A DNA stretch of 46,333 bases, taken from Rhodospirillales bacterium. GTDB taxonomy: Bacteria > Pseudomonadota > Alphaproteobacteria > Dongiales > Dongiaceae. Below, in pieces: positions 10,033 through 19,671 of this stretch (its first letter is position 1; every line of letters begins with the position of its first letter). The translations under genes were made by a program, and so were the position numbers. A model generated the notes under the pieces. It saw nothing but the letters and a program-made list of their open reading frames with translations, was not told where the DNA came from and did no database searches. The stretch spans positions 1 to 46,333 of the forward strand of contig VFKA01000033.1 of assembly GCA_009885795.1 (NCBI GenBank), in the 5' to 3' direction.

Positions 10033-10095
10033 ATATTTCGGTGGAATTCATATTTCGATATTTCGGTGGATATTTCGCGATATTTCGGTGACAGA
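10033..10095 (+). repeat. Ladder of partial copies of the inverted-repeat tip
   Basis: The octamer ATATTTCG occurs at 10033, 10050, 10058, 10070, 10080 and 10095. Four copies continue as GTG and two as GTGACAG, matching progressively more of the inverted-repeat arm at 10096-10120. A shorter mirror-image series (TTTCGG and TATTTCGGG on the reverse strand) follows the right arm at 10181-10197. It looks like repeated partial duplication of the element end. Confidence 0.75.
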
Positions 10096-10181
10096 TATTT
10101 CGGTGACAGTGCACTTAATTCAGCGCCGGCGCACGAGGCGCGTAGTCGCGATCCTCAATTAAGTGCACTGTCACCGAAATA
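10096..10181. mobile_element. Miniature (non-coding) derivative of the Y1-transposase element
   Basis: Two perfect 25-base inverted arms (10096-10120 and 10157-10181) share the core GGTGACAGTGCACTTAATT with the ends of the transposase element at 4092-4901. They enclose only 36 bases. The spacer (CGGCGCACGAGGCGCGTAGT...) resembles the sequence just inside the left end of the transposase element (CGGCGCCCCGCGCCTAGT...). This suggests it arose by internal loss from such an element and could be moved in trans by the transposase. Confidence 0.8.
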
Positions 10182-10253
10182 CCCGAAATACCGAAAACTT
10201 GAGCAGCGCGGAATAGCATCGCCTCGGTGAGCGCGGCTGGAGCCGCGGCCCGG

Positions 10254-11477
10254 CTACCAGGAAACGTTGACGAGCGAGAAACAACGGTCCTGAGCCGTTT
10301 CGCCCGCGAGCCGGCTGCGATACTGCTCCAGGTTGCGCATGACGCGGCGGACATAGTTGCGCGTTTCCGGATAGGGGATGGACGACACCCATTTCGTGAC
10401 ATCGACGCCGTTGTCGCGCGGGTCGCCATAGGCACGCATCCATCCGAGTACCCGCTGCGGACCGGCATTGTAGGCCGCGATGGCCAGGACATAGGACCGG
10501 TCGAAGAGGTTGAGCAACTCATCAAGATAGGCGCGGCCCAACGCGATGTTGAAATCGGCGTTTCGGGTCAGCTTCGACTTGTTGAAATTCAGCTTCAGCT
10601 TTCCGGCCACCTGCTTGGCCGTATCTGGCATCAGCTGCATGAGGCCCATGGCGCCCTTGGAACTGACGGCTTTCGGGTCGAAAGCGCTCTCCTGCTTCAT
10701 GACGGCGAGTACCAACGCATCCTCGGGCCCGTCGCCGTTGAAGAGCTTGCCCATCGGATAACCCACGGAATTGGTAATGAAATCGTCACCGCCCGGCGCC
10801 ATGCCGAAATCGGCCAGCTGGACAACCGACTGCAGCGAGGCCTGGGTAAGCTCGGCCAACGCAAGCTGGCTCTCCAGTCCGGCGACCTGCCGGCGCAGTT
10901 TCTGGTTCTCGCCGCGGCCCTTGCCGACATCGTTGCGCAATCCGCCGAGCTGGGCCGCAAGGCGCGTGCCGATCGCGGTCAGGTCGCTCTTCTCGCGCTC
11001 GACCCGCGCGAGGCGTTCGGACATCTTCTCCATCTCGCCCGACAGCGTCCGGTTCAGCGTGACAATGTTGTCGAGCCTGGCCTGAAACTCCACCAAATGC
11101 CGCCCGAGCGCCGCGCCGCCGGCATCGTCGGATTCCGAGGACGCCGGGACGCCTTCCGGCTTTCCGGTCAGGCGACCCGCGATCGAGGCCAGTTCGCGGT
11201 AGCTGTCCTGTGTTTCACGGAGCAAATCGGCATAGGCCCGGCTCGCGCGTATGAGATCGGGCTCCTCGCCGCCTATCGACGACAACAACAGCCCGGCGCC
11301 GCTGCCCACGATCCAGACCGCCGCCATGACGATGCCGGCCGCGGCCATGGCTTGGGCGCGGGTCGTCAGCGTGAGACAATGGAGGCGGCCATCCGTGCGG
11401 ATGATGAGGTCGCGCGGCCGGAACCAGCGCCGGACGGCCTCCTGACAGCGTTGCTTGATCGTACCCGAAACTTGCAT
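10254..11477 (-). CDS. SLT-type lytic transglycosylase with N-terminal membrane anchor and coiled coil
   Basis: 407-residue cell wall enzyme that cleaves the MurNAc-GlcNAc bond of peptidoglycan. One membrane helix spans residues ~43-66. Residues ~125-220 are heptad-rich and probably form a coiled coil. The SLT domain runs from ~245 to 395, with catalytic E263 in KQESAFDPKAVSSKGAMGLMQLMP and the family AYNAGP motif. The N-terminal region (PRDLIIRTDGRLHCLTL) resembles the start of alphaproteobacterial M23 peptidases that also carry a coiled coil. It probably acts in the periplasm, tethered to the inner membrane. It is transcribed alone, divergently from the permease gene at 11772. Confidence 0.9.
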   Translation of the reverse strand: MQVSGTIKQRCQEAVRRWFRPRDLIIRTDGRLHCLTLTTRAQAMAAAGIVMAAVWIVGSGAGLLLSSIGGEEPDLIRASRAYADLLRETQDSYRELASIAGRLTGKPEGVPASSESDDAGGAALGRHLVEFQARLDNIVTLNRTLSGEMEKMSERLARVEREKSDLTAIGTRLAAQLGGLRNDVGKGRGENQKLRRQVAGLESQLALAELTQASLQSVVQLADFGMAPGGDDFITNSVGYPMGKLFNGDGPEDALVLAVMKQESAFDPKAVSSKGAMGLMQLMPDTAKQVAGKLKLNFNKSKLTRNADFNIALGRAYLDELLNLFDRSYVLAIAAYNAGPQRVLGWMRAYGDPRDNGVDVTKWVSSIPYPETRNYVRRVMRNLEQYRSRLAGETAQDRCFSLVNVSW

Positions 11478-11771
11478 GCGTGCCTTGGAATGCCGATCTC
11501 GTCCCGGTCAGCCAACTCGACCGGAGCCGCGATCACTGTTAACGAGGGCGGACGCAACGTAGGGAAATCTAGCAGAAACCGCCTCGTGCGCCTACCCGAT
11601 CTTATGCCCCGCCCCGCCGGGACGATCTCTATTGCTTGTTGCCACCATAGTTTGTGGCGGATTCAGGAAGTTAGCGCGGATATAGGGGTAGCGCTCCACT
11701 TACCTTGCCCACTATCTTGCCGGCAATTGGCCGTCCCGGTGGTCCGGCGGCACGAATCAGGAAGGCGCCCC
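11478..11771. other. Divergent intergenic region, nothing recognised
   Basis: 294 bases between divergently transcribed genes. It must hold both promoters. I see no clear -35/-10 pair, operator palindrome or small gene. AGGAAGG at 11759-11765 is the ribosome site of the next gene. Confidence 0.5.
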
Positions 11772-12767
<996 letters not shown>

Positions 12768-12772
12768 TACGA

Positions 12773-13333
12773 ATGGAACAGATGTCATTGCAAGTCGAAC
12801 GAACGGCGATCGACGGCGTCCTGGTGCTGACGCCGGCCCGCCACGAGGACGAGCGCGGGGTCTTCGCCGAGACGTATAGCGCGCCGGCCTTTGCCGCGGC
12901 CGGGATCGCGTGCGCTTTCGTCCAGGACAACCAGTCCCTGTCGCGGCGAGCCGGCACGGTCCGGGGCCTGCATTACCAGTCTCCGCCCTTCGCCCAGGCC
13001 AAGCTCGTGCGGGTCGCGCAAGGGTCGATCCACGACGTGGCCGTCGACATCCGCCGGGCGAGCCCGACCTTCGGGCGGTTCGTCGCGGTCGAACTCAGCG
13101 CCGCCAACGGGCGCCAGCTTTTCGTTCCCGAAGGCTTCGCCCATGGATTCTGCACCACCGAGGATTCGACGTTGGTCCTCTACAAGGTATCGGCGCCTTA
13201 CTCGCGGGCGCACGACCGCGGCGTCTTGTGGTCCGATCCCGCCTTGGGCATTCCCTGGCCGGTGAAACCGGACGCCGCCATCCTCTCCGATAAGGACCGC
13301 CGCCATCCCCTTCTGGCGGATATCCAAGCGTGA
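12773..13333 (+). CDS. rfbC: dTDP-4-dehydrorhamnose 3,5-epimerase
   Basis: 186-residue cupin-fold epimerase, third step of dTDP-L-rhamnose synthesis. The catalytic histidine is H67 in VRGLHYQ, and the active-site tyrosine region is LYKVSAPYS (Y137, Y143). The RGVFAETY motif near residue 28 and VPEGFAHGF are typical. An ATG at 12782 is an alternative start that would remove three residues. The stop overlaps the GTG of rfbB. It lies first in the compact rfbCBDA set, whose product feeds O-antigen or other rhamnose-containing glycans. Confidence 0.95.
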   Translation: MEQMSLQVERTAIDGVLVLTPARHEDERGVFAETYSAPAFAAAGIACAFVQDNQSLSRRAGTVRGLHYQSPPFAQAKLVRVAQGSIHDVAVDIRRASPTFGRFVAVELSAANGRQLFVPEGFAHGFCTTEDSTLVLYKVSAPYSRAHDRGVLWSDPALGIPWPVKPDAAILSDKDRRHPLLADIQA

Positions 13334-14403
13334 GCGACGTCAAGCCTACGCGCGTGCTGGCGACCGGGGGCATGGGCTTCATCGGTTCGGCCGTCGTGCA
13401 TCTGCTGGCCAACGAGGGCGTGGAGGTTCTGAACGTCGATGCCCTCACCTACGCGGCCAATCCGGCCTCGCTCGCCGGCCTCGCCAACCGGGCGAATTAC
13501 CGTTTCGCCAAGGCGGATATCACCGACGACGACGCCATGCGGCGCCTGTTCGAGGAATTCGACCCGGACGCGGTGATGCACCTCGCCGCCGAATCGCATG
13601 TCGACCGTTCCATCGACGGCCCGGCGCCCTTCATCGCCACCAATGTCACCGGCACCGCCATCATGCTGGAGGCGGCGCGCCATCATTGGCAGCGGCTTGC
13701 GCCGGCGCGGCGCGAGACGTTCCGCTTTCATCACATCTCGACCGACGAAGTTTACGGCGCGCTGGGGGCCGAGGGGCGCTTCACCGAGGCCAGCCCCTAT
13801 CGGCCGAGCTCGCCCTATGCCGCGAGCAAGGCCGGCGCCGATCATCTGGTCCGGGCCTGGGCCACGACCTACGGCCTGCCCGCCATCATCACCAATTGCA
13901 GCAACAATTACGGGCCGCGCCAGTTCCCGGAAAAACTCATTCCGCTTGCCATCATCAACGGCCTGCAAGGCAAGCCGATCGGCGTTTACGGCACCGGCAA
14001 GAACGTGCGCGACTGGCTGCATGTCGAGGACCATGCGCGCGCCCTCTGGCTTGCATTGCGCCGGGGGCGCGTCGGCGAGACCTACAACATCGGCGGCGAC
14101 GCCGAGCGCGCCAACATCGCCGTGGTCGAGCTTATCTGCGATCTTCTGGATAAATTCGCGCCCGACGGCGCCGGCCCTCGCCGCCGCCTGATCCATTTCG
14201 TCGCCGATCGTCCCGGCCACGATTGGCGCTATGCCATCGACGCCGGCAAATTGCGCGCGGAGCTCGGCTGGCGCCCGGAGGAATCCTTCGATAGCGGCCT
14301 GGCCAAGACGGTGCGGTGGTATCTGGAAAACCGCGAATGGTGGCAGCCGATCTTGAGCGGCACCTATCGCGGCGAGCGCCTCGGCCTGGGGTCGGAAAGA
14401 TGA
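13330..14403 (+). CDS. rfbB: dTDP-glucose 4,6-dehydratase
   Basis: 357-residue extended-SDR enzyme converting dTDP-glucose to dTDP-4-keto-6-deoxyglucose, second step of the pathway. The NAD-binding motif is TGGMGFIGS (12-20). The catalytic triplet T138-D139-E140 lies in [10 protein letters not shown], and Y163-x3-K167 in SPYAASKAG. It starts with GTG in a GTGA overlap with rfbC and ends in an ATGA overlap with rfbD. Both overlaps argue for one polycistronic message. All expected residues are present. Confidence 0.96.
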   Translation: MSDVKPTRVLATGGMGFIGSAVVHLLANEGVEVLNVDALTYAANPASLAGLANRANYRFAKADITDDDAMRRLFEEFDPDAVMHLAAESHVDRSIDGPAPFIATNVTGTAIMLEAARHHWQRLAPARRETFRFHHISTDEVYGALGAEGRFTEASPYRPSSPYAASKAGADHLVRAWATTYGLPAIITNCSNNYGPRQFPEKLIPLAIINGLQGKPIGVYGTGKNVRDWLHVEDHARALWLALRRGRVGETYNIGGDAERANIAVVELICDLLDKFAPDGAGPRRRLIHFVADRPGHDWRYAIDAGKLRAELGWRPEESFDSGLAKTVRWYLENREWWQPILSGTYRGERLGLGSER

Positions 14404-15290
14404 ACCGGCTTCTGGTGTTCGGACGCGAGGGCCAGGTCGGGATCGAACTCATGAGCCGCGCCGGCCACTTCGGCTTCGAGTTGGACGGCCCGGCGCGGCG
14501 CCAAGGCGATGTGACCGATGCCGGCGCGGTCGAGGCCGCCTTCGCTCGCGGCCACGCGGACGCGGCCGTCAACGTCGCGGCCTACACCGCCGTCGATCGG
14601 GCGGAAAGCGAGGTCGAGGCGGCCTTCGCCGCCAACGGACAAGGCGCCGCCATCGTCGCCGCCGCGGCACGGCGCCACGAGATGCCGCTCATCCATGTCT
14701 CCACCGATTTCGTGTTCGGCGACCGGCCGGAGAAACGCCCCTGGCTGGAAGAGGACCCGATCGCACCGCTCTCGGTCTATGGCGCCAGCAAGGCAGCCGG
14801 GGAGCTCGCGGTGCGCGCCATCCAGCCGCGCCACGTCATCATCCGAACCGCCGGGGTCTTCAGCCGGCACCGCCGCAACTTCGTGAAGGCGATCCTGGCG
14901 GCGGCGCAAGAGGGCCGCCCGCTCAACGTGGTCGACGACCAGGTGACCTGCCCGACACCGGCCGGCGACGTCGCCGATGCGATCCTGGTCGTCGCGCGCG
15001 GAATCGGCGAAGGCGGATCGGCCTGGGGCACTTTCCACTACTGCGCCACGCAAGCGGTGACGTGGCATGGCTTCGCCGACGCCATCCTTGGCGAGTACGA
15101 AGGCCAGGGCGGCGCCCGCCCTAGGCTGACACCGGTTAGCAGCACGGTGTTCGGCGCGCGGGCGAGGCGGCCCGCCTATTCGGTCCTGGACTGCGGGCGC
15201 ATCGCCCGCGAATGGAGCATCGAGCAGCGCCCGTGGCGCGCGGCGCTGCCTGCCATCGTCGCCGCCATCGTCAAGGGAGCCTCGCGATGA
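14400..15290 (+). CDS. rfbD: dTDP-4-dehydrorhamnose reductase
   Basis: 296-residue SDR enzyme that performs the final reduction to dTDP-L-rhamnose. The cofactor loop is GREGQVG, in place of the more usual GxxGQLG. The catalytic segment is STDFVFGD with YGASKAAGE, and the C-terminal RRPAYSVLD is a family hallmark. The ATG at 14400 overlaps the rfbB stop. A longer in-frame start at 14316 lies within rfbB and is rejected. The stop overlaps the start of rfbA. Confidence 0.95.
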   Translation: MNRLLVFGREGQVGIELMSRAGHFGFELDGPARRQGDVTDAGAVEAAFARGHADAAVNVAAYTAVDRAESEVEAAFAANGQGAAIVAAAARRHEMPLIHVSTDFVFGDRPEKRPWLEEDPIAPLSVYGASKAAGELAVRAIQPRHVIIRTAGVFSRHRRNFVKAILAAAQEGRPLNVVDDQVTCPTPAGDVADAILVVARGIGEGGSAWGTFHYCATQAVTWHGFADAILGEYEGQGGARPRLTPVSSTVFGARARRPAYSVLDCGRIAREWSIEQRPWRAALPAIVAAIVKGASR

Positions 15291-16153
15291 AAGGAATCGT
15301 TCTCGCCGGCGGCGCCGGCACCCGCCTCCACCCGATCACCGTCTCGGTGTCGAAGCAGCTGCTGCCCGTCTACGACAAGCCGATGATCTATTACCCGCTA
15401 TCGACGCTGATGCTGGCCGGATTGCGCGACATCCTCATCATCACGACGCCCCATGACAGGCCGAGCTTCGAGCGCCTGCTCGGCGACGGGTCGCAATGGG
15501 GCCTGGCGCTGCGCTATGCCGAGCAGAGGGAACCGAAGGGCCTCGCCGAGGCCTTCATCATCGGCCGCGACTTCATCGGCGCCGATCCGGTGGCGCTGGT
15601 GCTGGGCGACAACATCGTCTTCGGGCATGGGCTGACCGAGCAGCTCGCGGCGGCCGCCAAGCGGCGCAATGGTGCCACCGTGTTCGGCTATCAGGTCCGC
15701 AACCCCGAGCGCTACGGCGTGGTCGAGCTCGACGCCGCCGGCCGCGCGATCGCCATCGACGAGAAACCCAAGGCGCCCAAGTCGCGCTGGGCAGTGATCG
15801 GCCTCTATTTCTACGACAACGACGTGGTCGAGGTGGCGCGCACCGTTACGCCCTCGGCGCGGGGCGAGCTTGAGATCACCGACGTGAACCGGCGCTATCT
15901 CGAAGCCGGCCGCCTCGCGGTCGAGCGCCTGGGGCGCGGTTTCGCCTGGTTCGACGCCGGCACGCATGATTCTCTTCTGGAAGTCAGCGAATTCGTGCGC
16001 ACGGTGGAACTGCGCCAGGGCATGAAGATCGGCTGCGTCGAGGAAGTCGCCTACCGCATGGGGTTCATCGGGCCTGAGCAGGTGTTGCGTCTCGCCGCCG
16101 CGTTCAAGAACAACGCGTATGGCGATTACCTGCGCGAGGTGGTGGCGGGATAG
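15287..16153 (+). CDS. rfbA: Glucose-1-phosphate thymidylyltransferase
   Basis: 288-residue nucleotidyltransferase, first and regulated step of dTDP-L-rhamnose synthesis, joining dTTP and glucose-1-phosphate. The nucleotide-binding motif [11 protein letters not shown] and [18 protein letters not shown] lie at the N-terminus. The metal/sugar motif is LGDNIVFG, and [20 protein letters not shown] is typical of the short RmlA type. The start at 15287 overlaps the rfbD stop (ATGA). It is the last gene of the operon. A cluster of palindromic sequence follows the stop. Confidence 0.96.
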   Translation: MKGIVLAGGAGTRLHPITVSVSKQLLPVYDKPMIYYPLSTLMLAGLRDILIITTPHDRPSFERLLGDGSQWGLALRYAEQREPKGLAEAFIIGRDFIGADPVALVLGDNIVFGHGLTEQLAAAAKRRNGATVFGYQVRNPERYGVVELDAAGRAIAIDEKPKAPKSRWAVIGLYFYDNDVVEVARTVTPSARGELEITDVNRRYLEAGRLAVERLGRGFAWFDAGTHDSLLEVSEFVRTVELRQGMKIGCVEEVAYRMGFIGPEQVLRLAAAFKNNAYGDYLREVVAG

Positions 16154-16188
16154 CACCGAAATTCGGATGCCCGAGACCTATGGCCGAT

Positions 16189-16311
16189 CCTTCGAGACGG
16201 GCTTACGGCCCTCCTCAGGATGAGGAATGTTTTCTCATGCCGCGGAGCCGGCGAGCCTACTCCGCCGAAGCAGCCGCTTCGGCTGCGAAGGCTGGAAGCG
16301 GCGTCTCGAAG
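16189..16311. repeat. Intergenic palindromic repeat after the rhamnose operon
   Basis: CTTCGAGAC (16190-16198) and GTCTCGAAG (16303-16311) form the outer arms. An inner perfect hairpin pairs GCAGCCG (16270-16276) with CGGCTGC (16280-16286). A small palindrome CCGAA-A-TTCGG lies just upstream at 16156-16166. The CCTTCGAGAC...CTCAGGATGAGG style resembles a dispersed intergenic repeat type common in alphaproteobacteria. Lying between convergent genes, it may help end transcription. There is no T-run. Confidence 0.55.
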
Positions 16312-16346
16312 CATGGCGGCCGGGCCAAGACTATCGAGATTTGGCG

Positions 16347-17624
16347 TTACGGCAAGATCGCCTCGAACTCGAAGGGCAGCAGCGCGGCGGCGCGGCGGAA
16401 CTTCTCCTCGAGCTCGGCCCGGCTGTCGCCGGCGAGGTTGATGAGGCCATGGCGGAAGCTGTAGGCGTCCTGGGCCAGGGCCGACAGACGGTCGCCTTTC
16501 CCGGCGAAAGACAGGAACCGCGCTTCCGGATAGAGGGCGCGCACGCGCGCGAAGTCGCGGGGCCCCGGCGCCTTGCGGACGATGGCGTCCGTGAAGCGCC
16601 GCAACACGAAGGCGCCCGCCGCCTTATGCCGCCCATCGCGCGGGACGAAGCCGGGGGCCTGCCCGGTCGCCAGCCGGACCAGCAAATCATGGCTCGAGGT
16701 TCCATCGACGTGCAGATAGAGGTCGCTGAACTGGCTGCAGAAGCGCGGGTTCACCTCAATGATCTTTGGCCGGCCGCTTCGGTCGACGAAGAATTCGATG
16801 TCGAGAACGCCGTCGCCGAAGCCGATATGCTCGGCGAATTTCCGGGCGATGGCGATCATCCTGGCCTGGACCGCGCGCGGCAGGCGCGAAGGGTAATCGA
16901 AGCGCTTGAAACTCGGGCGCCCGGCGAACCGCACCGAATCGACGATGCCGAGGAGCGCGAATCGGCCGCGATGCATGGTGGCTTCGAGCGTGCATTGCCG
17001 CCCCTTCATCAGCGCCTCCGCGATGAGCCAGTCGCCGCCCACGCGCGGCAAACCCTTTCGCCGCGGGACCATGGTCAGCATCTCGTTGAAGGCGGCGGCG
17101 TAGGCAGGCATCTCGGCCCGGGCGCGGGTTTGGGCGCGCGCGAGGTCGTCCATGGTCTCGATGCGAAAGCCCAGATGCGACAGCGAGGTCTTGATCGGCT
17201 TCAGCCAGAACGGAAAGCCGAGCGCGAGCTCGCGCCGGCGGTAGTCGCGACCGGGATCGATGAGCTGAAAGCGCGGCACGGCGGCGGGCGCCACTTCGCG
17301 CTGGACGATCCTGCTCCAGTACTTGTGATGGCAGAGCAACGAGGCGTTGAGGCCCGGTCCGGGCAGGCCCAGCGCCTCGGCGATCGCGGCGGCGAGCAGG
17401 CTGCCAGGGTAATCGTCGAAGGCGATGACACCGGCGGTCTTTAGCTTGCGCCGGCGCAGCTGGCCAAGCGTGTCGGCGAGGTATCGCCGTGGGTGGCAGA
17501 GGGCCGGGTCGTGCACCGCCGCCTCATCGCCGGCCGAGAAGAACTCAAGATGCCGGGCATCCGGCAGCAGCTCAAGGCAGTCGGCGTCCTCCGGCGTGAG
17601 ACCAAGGGCGAGGACGCTGAACAT
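16347..17624 (-). CDS. ATP-grasp-fold protein of unknown specificity
   Basis: 425-residue protein with an ATP-grasp domain in roughly residues 85-320. Visible landmarks are a nucleotide-binding lysine in FPFWLKPIKTS (K142), the lid acidic residue in DWLIAEALMKG (E203), metal-ligand E277 in VLDIEFFVD, and E290/N292 in IIEVNPRF. Enzymes of this fold join a carboxylate to an amine or thiol using ATP. Residues 1-80 look like a preATP-grasp Rossmann-like domain, and the C-terminal 100 residues match nothing I recognise. It lies 78 bp downstream of two small exported paralogues and a lipoprotein, all on the same strand, so they may form one operon. The substrate is unknown. Confidence 0.75.
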   Translation of the reverse strand: MFSVLALGLTPEDADCLELLPDARHLEFFSAGDEAAVHDPALCHPRRYLADTLGQLRRRKLKTAGVIAFDDYPGSLLAAAIAEALGLPGPGLNASLLCHHKYWSRIVQREVAPAAVPRFQLIDPGRDYRRRELALGFPFWLKPIKTSLSHLGFRIETMDDLARAQTRARAEMPAYAAAFNEMLTMVPRRKGLPRVGGDWLIAEALMKGRQCTLEATMHRGRFALLGIVDSVRFAGRPSFKRFDYPSRLPRAVQARMIAIARKFAEHIGFGDGVLDIEFFVDRSGRPKIIEVNPRFCSQFSDLYLHVDGTSSHDLLVRLATGQAPGFVPRDGRHKAAGAFVLRRFTDAIVRKAPGPRDFARVRALYPEARFLSFAGKGDRLSALAQDAYSFRHGLINLAGDSRAELEEKFRRAAALLPFEFEAILP

Positions 17625-17702
17625 CTTGCCTGTCCATCGACAGCCGCCGGCGGCCGGGGCCGCCCGCTGCTATTTACCGACGATCAAGCCGGCCATACCC
17701 CA

Positions 17703-18218
17703 TCAGTTGGAGCCGCCGTCGATGCTGTCATTGCCTGTGCCCCCGTCATCTCCGCCATCCTCGTCACTGCTTCCGAAACAGCCGGCGAGGGCGCAGATGA
17801 TGAGCGCGGCGCCGACACCGGCGCCCCCGATCATCAAGGCGTGCTCCGTCGTGGCCATGGGATCGTCGGGGTCGCCATGGAAGCCAAGCGTCGGTCCCAC
17901 GAGGGGCAGCGTGTTGACGCCGGCGAAGTTGAGGGCGACCGGCCCCTGGTCGTTGAACTTCAGATCCATGAAGGACTGCATCGGCACATAGCCGTTACCG
18001 CCCAGCGACGAATCGGGCACGATCGCGGGCTGGCCCTCGACCTGGCGCCCGACGTGAAAGCCGAACTCCGGAGATTCCTCGAGTACGTCGCCGCCGAACG
18101 ACAACGTCCAGTAGGCGCCGGCCGCGATCCCGTCATCGGCCGCCGCCGGCGGCAGGGCCGGCATGACCGAGGCCAGGACGAATGCCGAACTGGTTAGCAA
18201 CAATAGAGGTTTGTTCAT
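17703..18218 (-). CDS. Small exported protein, four-member local paralogue family (copy A)
   Basis: 171-residue protein I cannot assign to a known family. A Sec signal peptide ends near residue 27 (PPAAA|DD). The mature part has a strand-like AGAYWTLSF, then FGFHVGR, then the family's best-conserved block (FMDLKFNDQGPVALNF followed by LPLVGPTLGFHGD). Residues ~127-147 form a hydrophobic segment ending AGCFG, followed by a 24-residue Asp/Gly/Ser-rich acidic tail. This copy has Ser where the other three have Cys at residue 10 or 11. It shares the block and the hydrophobic-Cys-acidic ending with the genes at 18347, 24356 and 25095. Confidence 0.75.
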   Translation of the reverse strand: MNKPLLLLTSSAFVLASVMPALPPAAADDGIAAGAYWTLSFGGDVLEESPEFGFHVGRQVEGQPAIVPDSSLGGNGYVPMQSFMDLKFNDQGPVALNFAGVNTLPLVGPTLGFHGDPDDPMATTEHALMIGGAGVGAALIICALAGCFGSSDEDGGDDGGTGNDSIDGGSN

Positions 18219-18346
18219 GGTGCCCTCTCCTGGAATGGCGTCGCCTCTCGCGCCGGTTCGGCGCGATCCGGGATCGCCGGTTTCATTCGCTCAAAAATTC
18301 CCGCGGTTTCGTTGCCGGCGACACCCCCAGGCCATCGCCGCGTCAA

Positions 18347-18841
18347 CTACTTGCTTTCATCGTGATGCCCTTCATCGCCGCCGCCGAAGCAGCCGGCGAT
18401 GGCGCAAAGGACAACGATGAGCGCCGCCCCGCCCAAGCCACCATAGATGTACCAGTGCTCGATCTCCTCTTGCTCGGCATCGTCGCCGTCGCCATGGAAG
18501 CCCAGCTTCGGACCCAGATAGGGCAGCGTGTCCATGCCGCCGAAATTGAGCGCGACCGGGCCTTGATCGTTGAACCTCAGGTCCATGATGGATTGCCCCG
18601 GCGCATAAGCGGTGCCGGCCAAGGCCGTATCCGGCACGATCGAAGGCTGGCCCTCGACCTCGCGTCCGACCCGGAAACCATATTGCGGTTCAGCCGTGAA
18701 TTGATCGTCGCCGCCGAACGAGAACGTCAGATAGCCCCCCGCCGCGACCCCCTCCTCCGCGACCGCCGGCCTTGGCATCGCCGGCATGAGTGACGCAAGC
18801 ACGAACGCCGAACATGTGAGCAGTAACACAGGCTTTTTCAT
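18347..18841 (-). CDS. Small exported protein, four-member local paralogue family (copy B)
   Basis: 164 residues, with the same layout as copy A. The signal peptide MKKPVLLLTCSAFVLASL ends near AVA|EEG. Then come GGYLTFSFGGD and FGFRVGREVEGQPSIVPD, and the conserved block IMDLRFNDQGPVALNFGGMDTLPYLGPKLGFHGDG. A C-terminal hydrophobic helix ends CAIAGCFGGG, with a short charged tail EGHHDESK. It lies 128 bp upstream of copy A and 41 bp downstream of the lipoprotein gene on the same strand. Copies A and B resemble each other more than the 24-25 kb pair (both have EGQP.IVPD), indicating a local duplication. Function unknown. Confidence 0.75.
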   Translation of the reverse strand: MKKPVLLLTCSAFVLASLMPAMPRPAVAEEGVAAGGYLTFSFGGDDQFTAEPQYGFRVGREVEGQPSIVPDTALAGTAYAPGQSIMDLRFNDQGPVALNFGGMDTLPYLGPKLGFHGDGDDAEQEEIEHWYIYGGLGGAALIVVLCAIAGCFGGGDEGHHDESK

Positions 18842-18882
18842 CTCAATCCCGCCTTGTTGGTTCGATTGTCCCGGCCGCCCTG

Positions 18883-19533
18883 TCAGGCGCCGGTCTCATC
18901 CGGGCTCCAGCCATCGAGCCACTCGTCGAGAGGCACGATGGAAGGCGCCTTTCCGTTGTCGAAATACCAGCTGTCGACCGCGAAACGCTCGCCCGTCGCG
19001 CGATCCTCGACCGATGCCGTGGCGTGGGTCAGCAAACCGCCGCGGCCATATTCGAGCAGGCCGCGCAATTCGGGCTGCAACGTTTGGTGCCGGCGCAACA
19101 AGCCCTCGCGCTCGAGCAGTCCGAGGAAGTTGGTCGTGTTCACGGCCTCGGAATAACAATCGAGTTGATCGGGAGAGTCGGTCAGCCAGGTGGTGCCGGC
19201 CAAGTCGCCCGAGGTGCCCGCCTGCCGTCCGGCGATGGTCTCCATGAGCGCCACCGCGTCGGCGATCTGCTGGCGCTCGGTCTCGGAGTCGGGGGAAGCG
19301 GGATCGAAGAGCGCCCGCACTTGCGACCAATCGGCACCCTCGAATCGCAGAGTGTGCCCGACCGCGCAGCCTTCGCCGCCGCAATAGAGGAATGCTTCCT
19401 TGGTGTTGTCCGAGAAGAGATGGCCGGTGATGGAACCCGGGGCCTCCGTTCGGCAGGCGCCAAGCATCGCCGCCGCGGCCATCATCAGCACCGCCCCCAG
19501 CCTGCCCGACTTCCAAGCCATAGCCCCCGCCAT
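18883..19533 (-). CDS. Putative lipoprotein, function unknown
   Basis: 216-residue protein with a lipoprotein signal peptide. The lipobox L24-G25-A26-C27 places the lipidated cysteine at residue 27, after a hydrophobic run. AGGGGGG at 19541-19547 gives a ribosome site for the ATG at 19531-19533. ATG five residues in is an alternative. The mature part has conserved-looking motifs (DSPDQLDCYSEAVNTTNFL, GLLTHATASVEDRATGERFAVDSWYFDNG) of a kind seen in uncharacterised proteobacterial lipoproteins. No catalytic signature is apparent. It is the first gene of a reverse-strand set that continues into the paralogue pair and the ATP-grasp gene. Confidence 0.8.
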   Translation of the reverse strand: MAGAMAWKSGRLGAVLMMAAAAMLGACRTEAPGSITGHLFSDNTKEAFLYCGGEGCAVGHTLRFEGADWSQVRALFDPASPDSETERQQIADAVALMETIAGRQAGTSGDLAGTTWLTDSPDQLDCYSEAVNTTNFLGLLEREGLLRRHQTLQPELRGLLEYGRGGLLTHATASVEDRATGERFAVDSWYFDNGKAPSIVPLDEWLDGWSPDETGA

Positions 19534-19671
19534 GCCGCGCCCCCCTAAGGCACGCCGATCGGAAGGGTCGATCTTGCAGATTAGCCCGCGCGGAGTCCAG
19601 CTTGCCCTCGTTCCTCATGTTCCAGGCTTGAAGCACCTGTTAGAGTGGCCGGCCGCCACCCGAGGCCACGA

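Noticed and set aside
4092-10181. A composite transposon bounded by the two inverted-repeat elements at 4.1 kb and 10.1 kb
   Set aside because: The enclosed genes (ctaA and the transporter operon) look like ordinary chromosome, and Y1 transposases are not known to move such spans. The two elements are better read as independent insertions.
10033-10181. CRISPR array
   Set aside because: Repeat units are too short and irregularly spaced, and they match transposon ends; there are no uniform spacers or cas genes.
10227-11771. Forward frame continuous with the amino-acid permease, which would make an 846-residue protein
   Set aside because: The first 500 codons are antisense to the lytic transglycosylase. 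The permease has its own TTG start with a good ribosome site at 11772.
17703-18841. Lipoprotein interpretation of the small paralogues from LLLLTC/LLTCS near the N-terminus
   Set aside because: The Cys lies at residue 10 or 11 with too short a preceding region and Thr before it. One copy has Ser there, and a normal AxA cleavage site follows at ~26.
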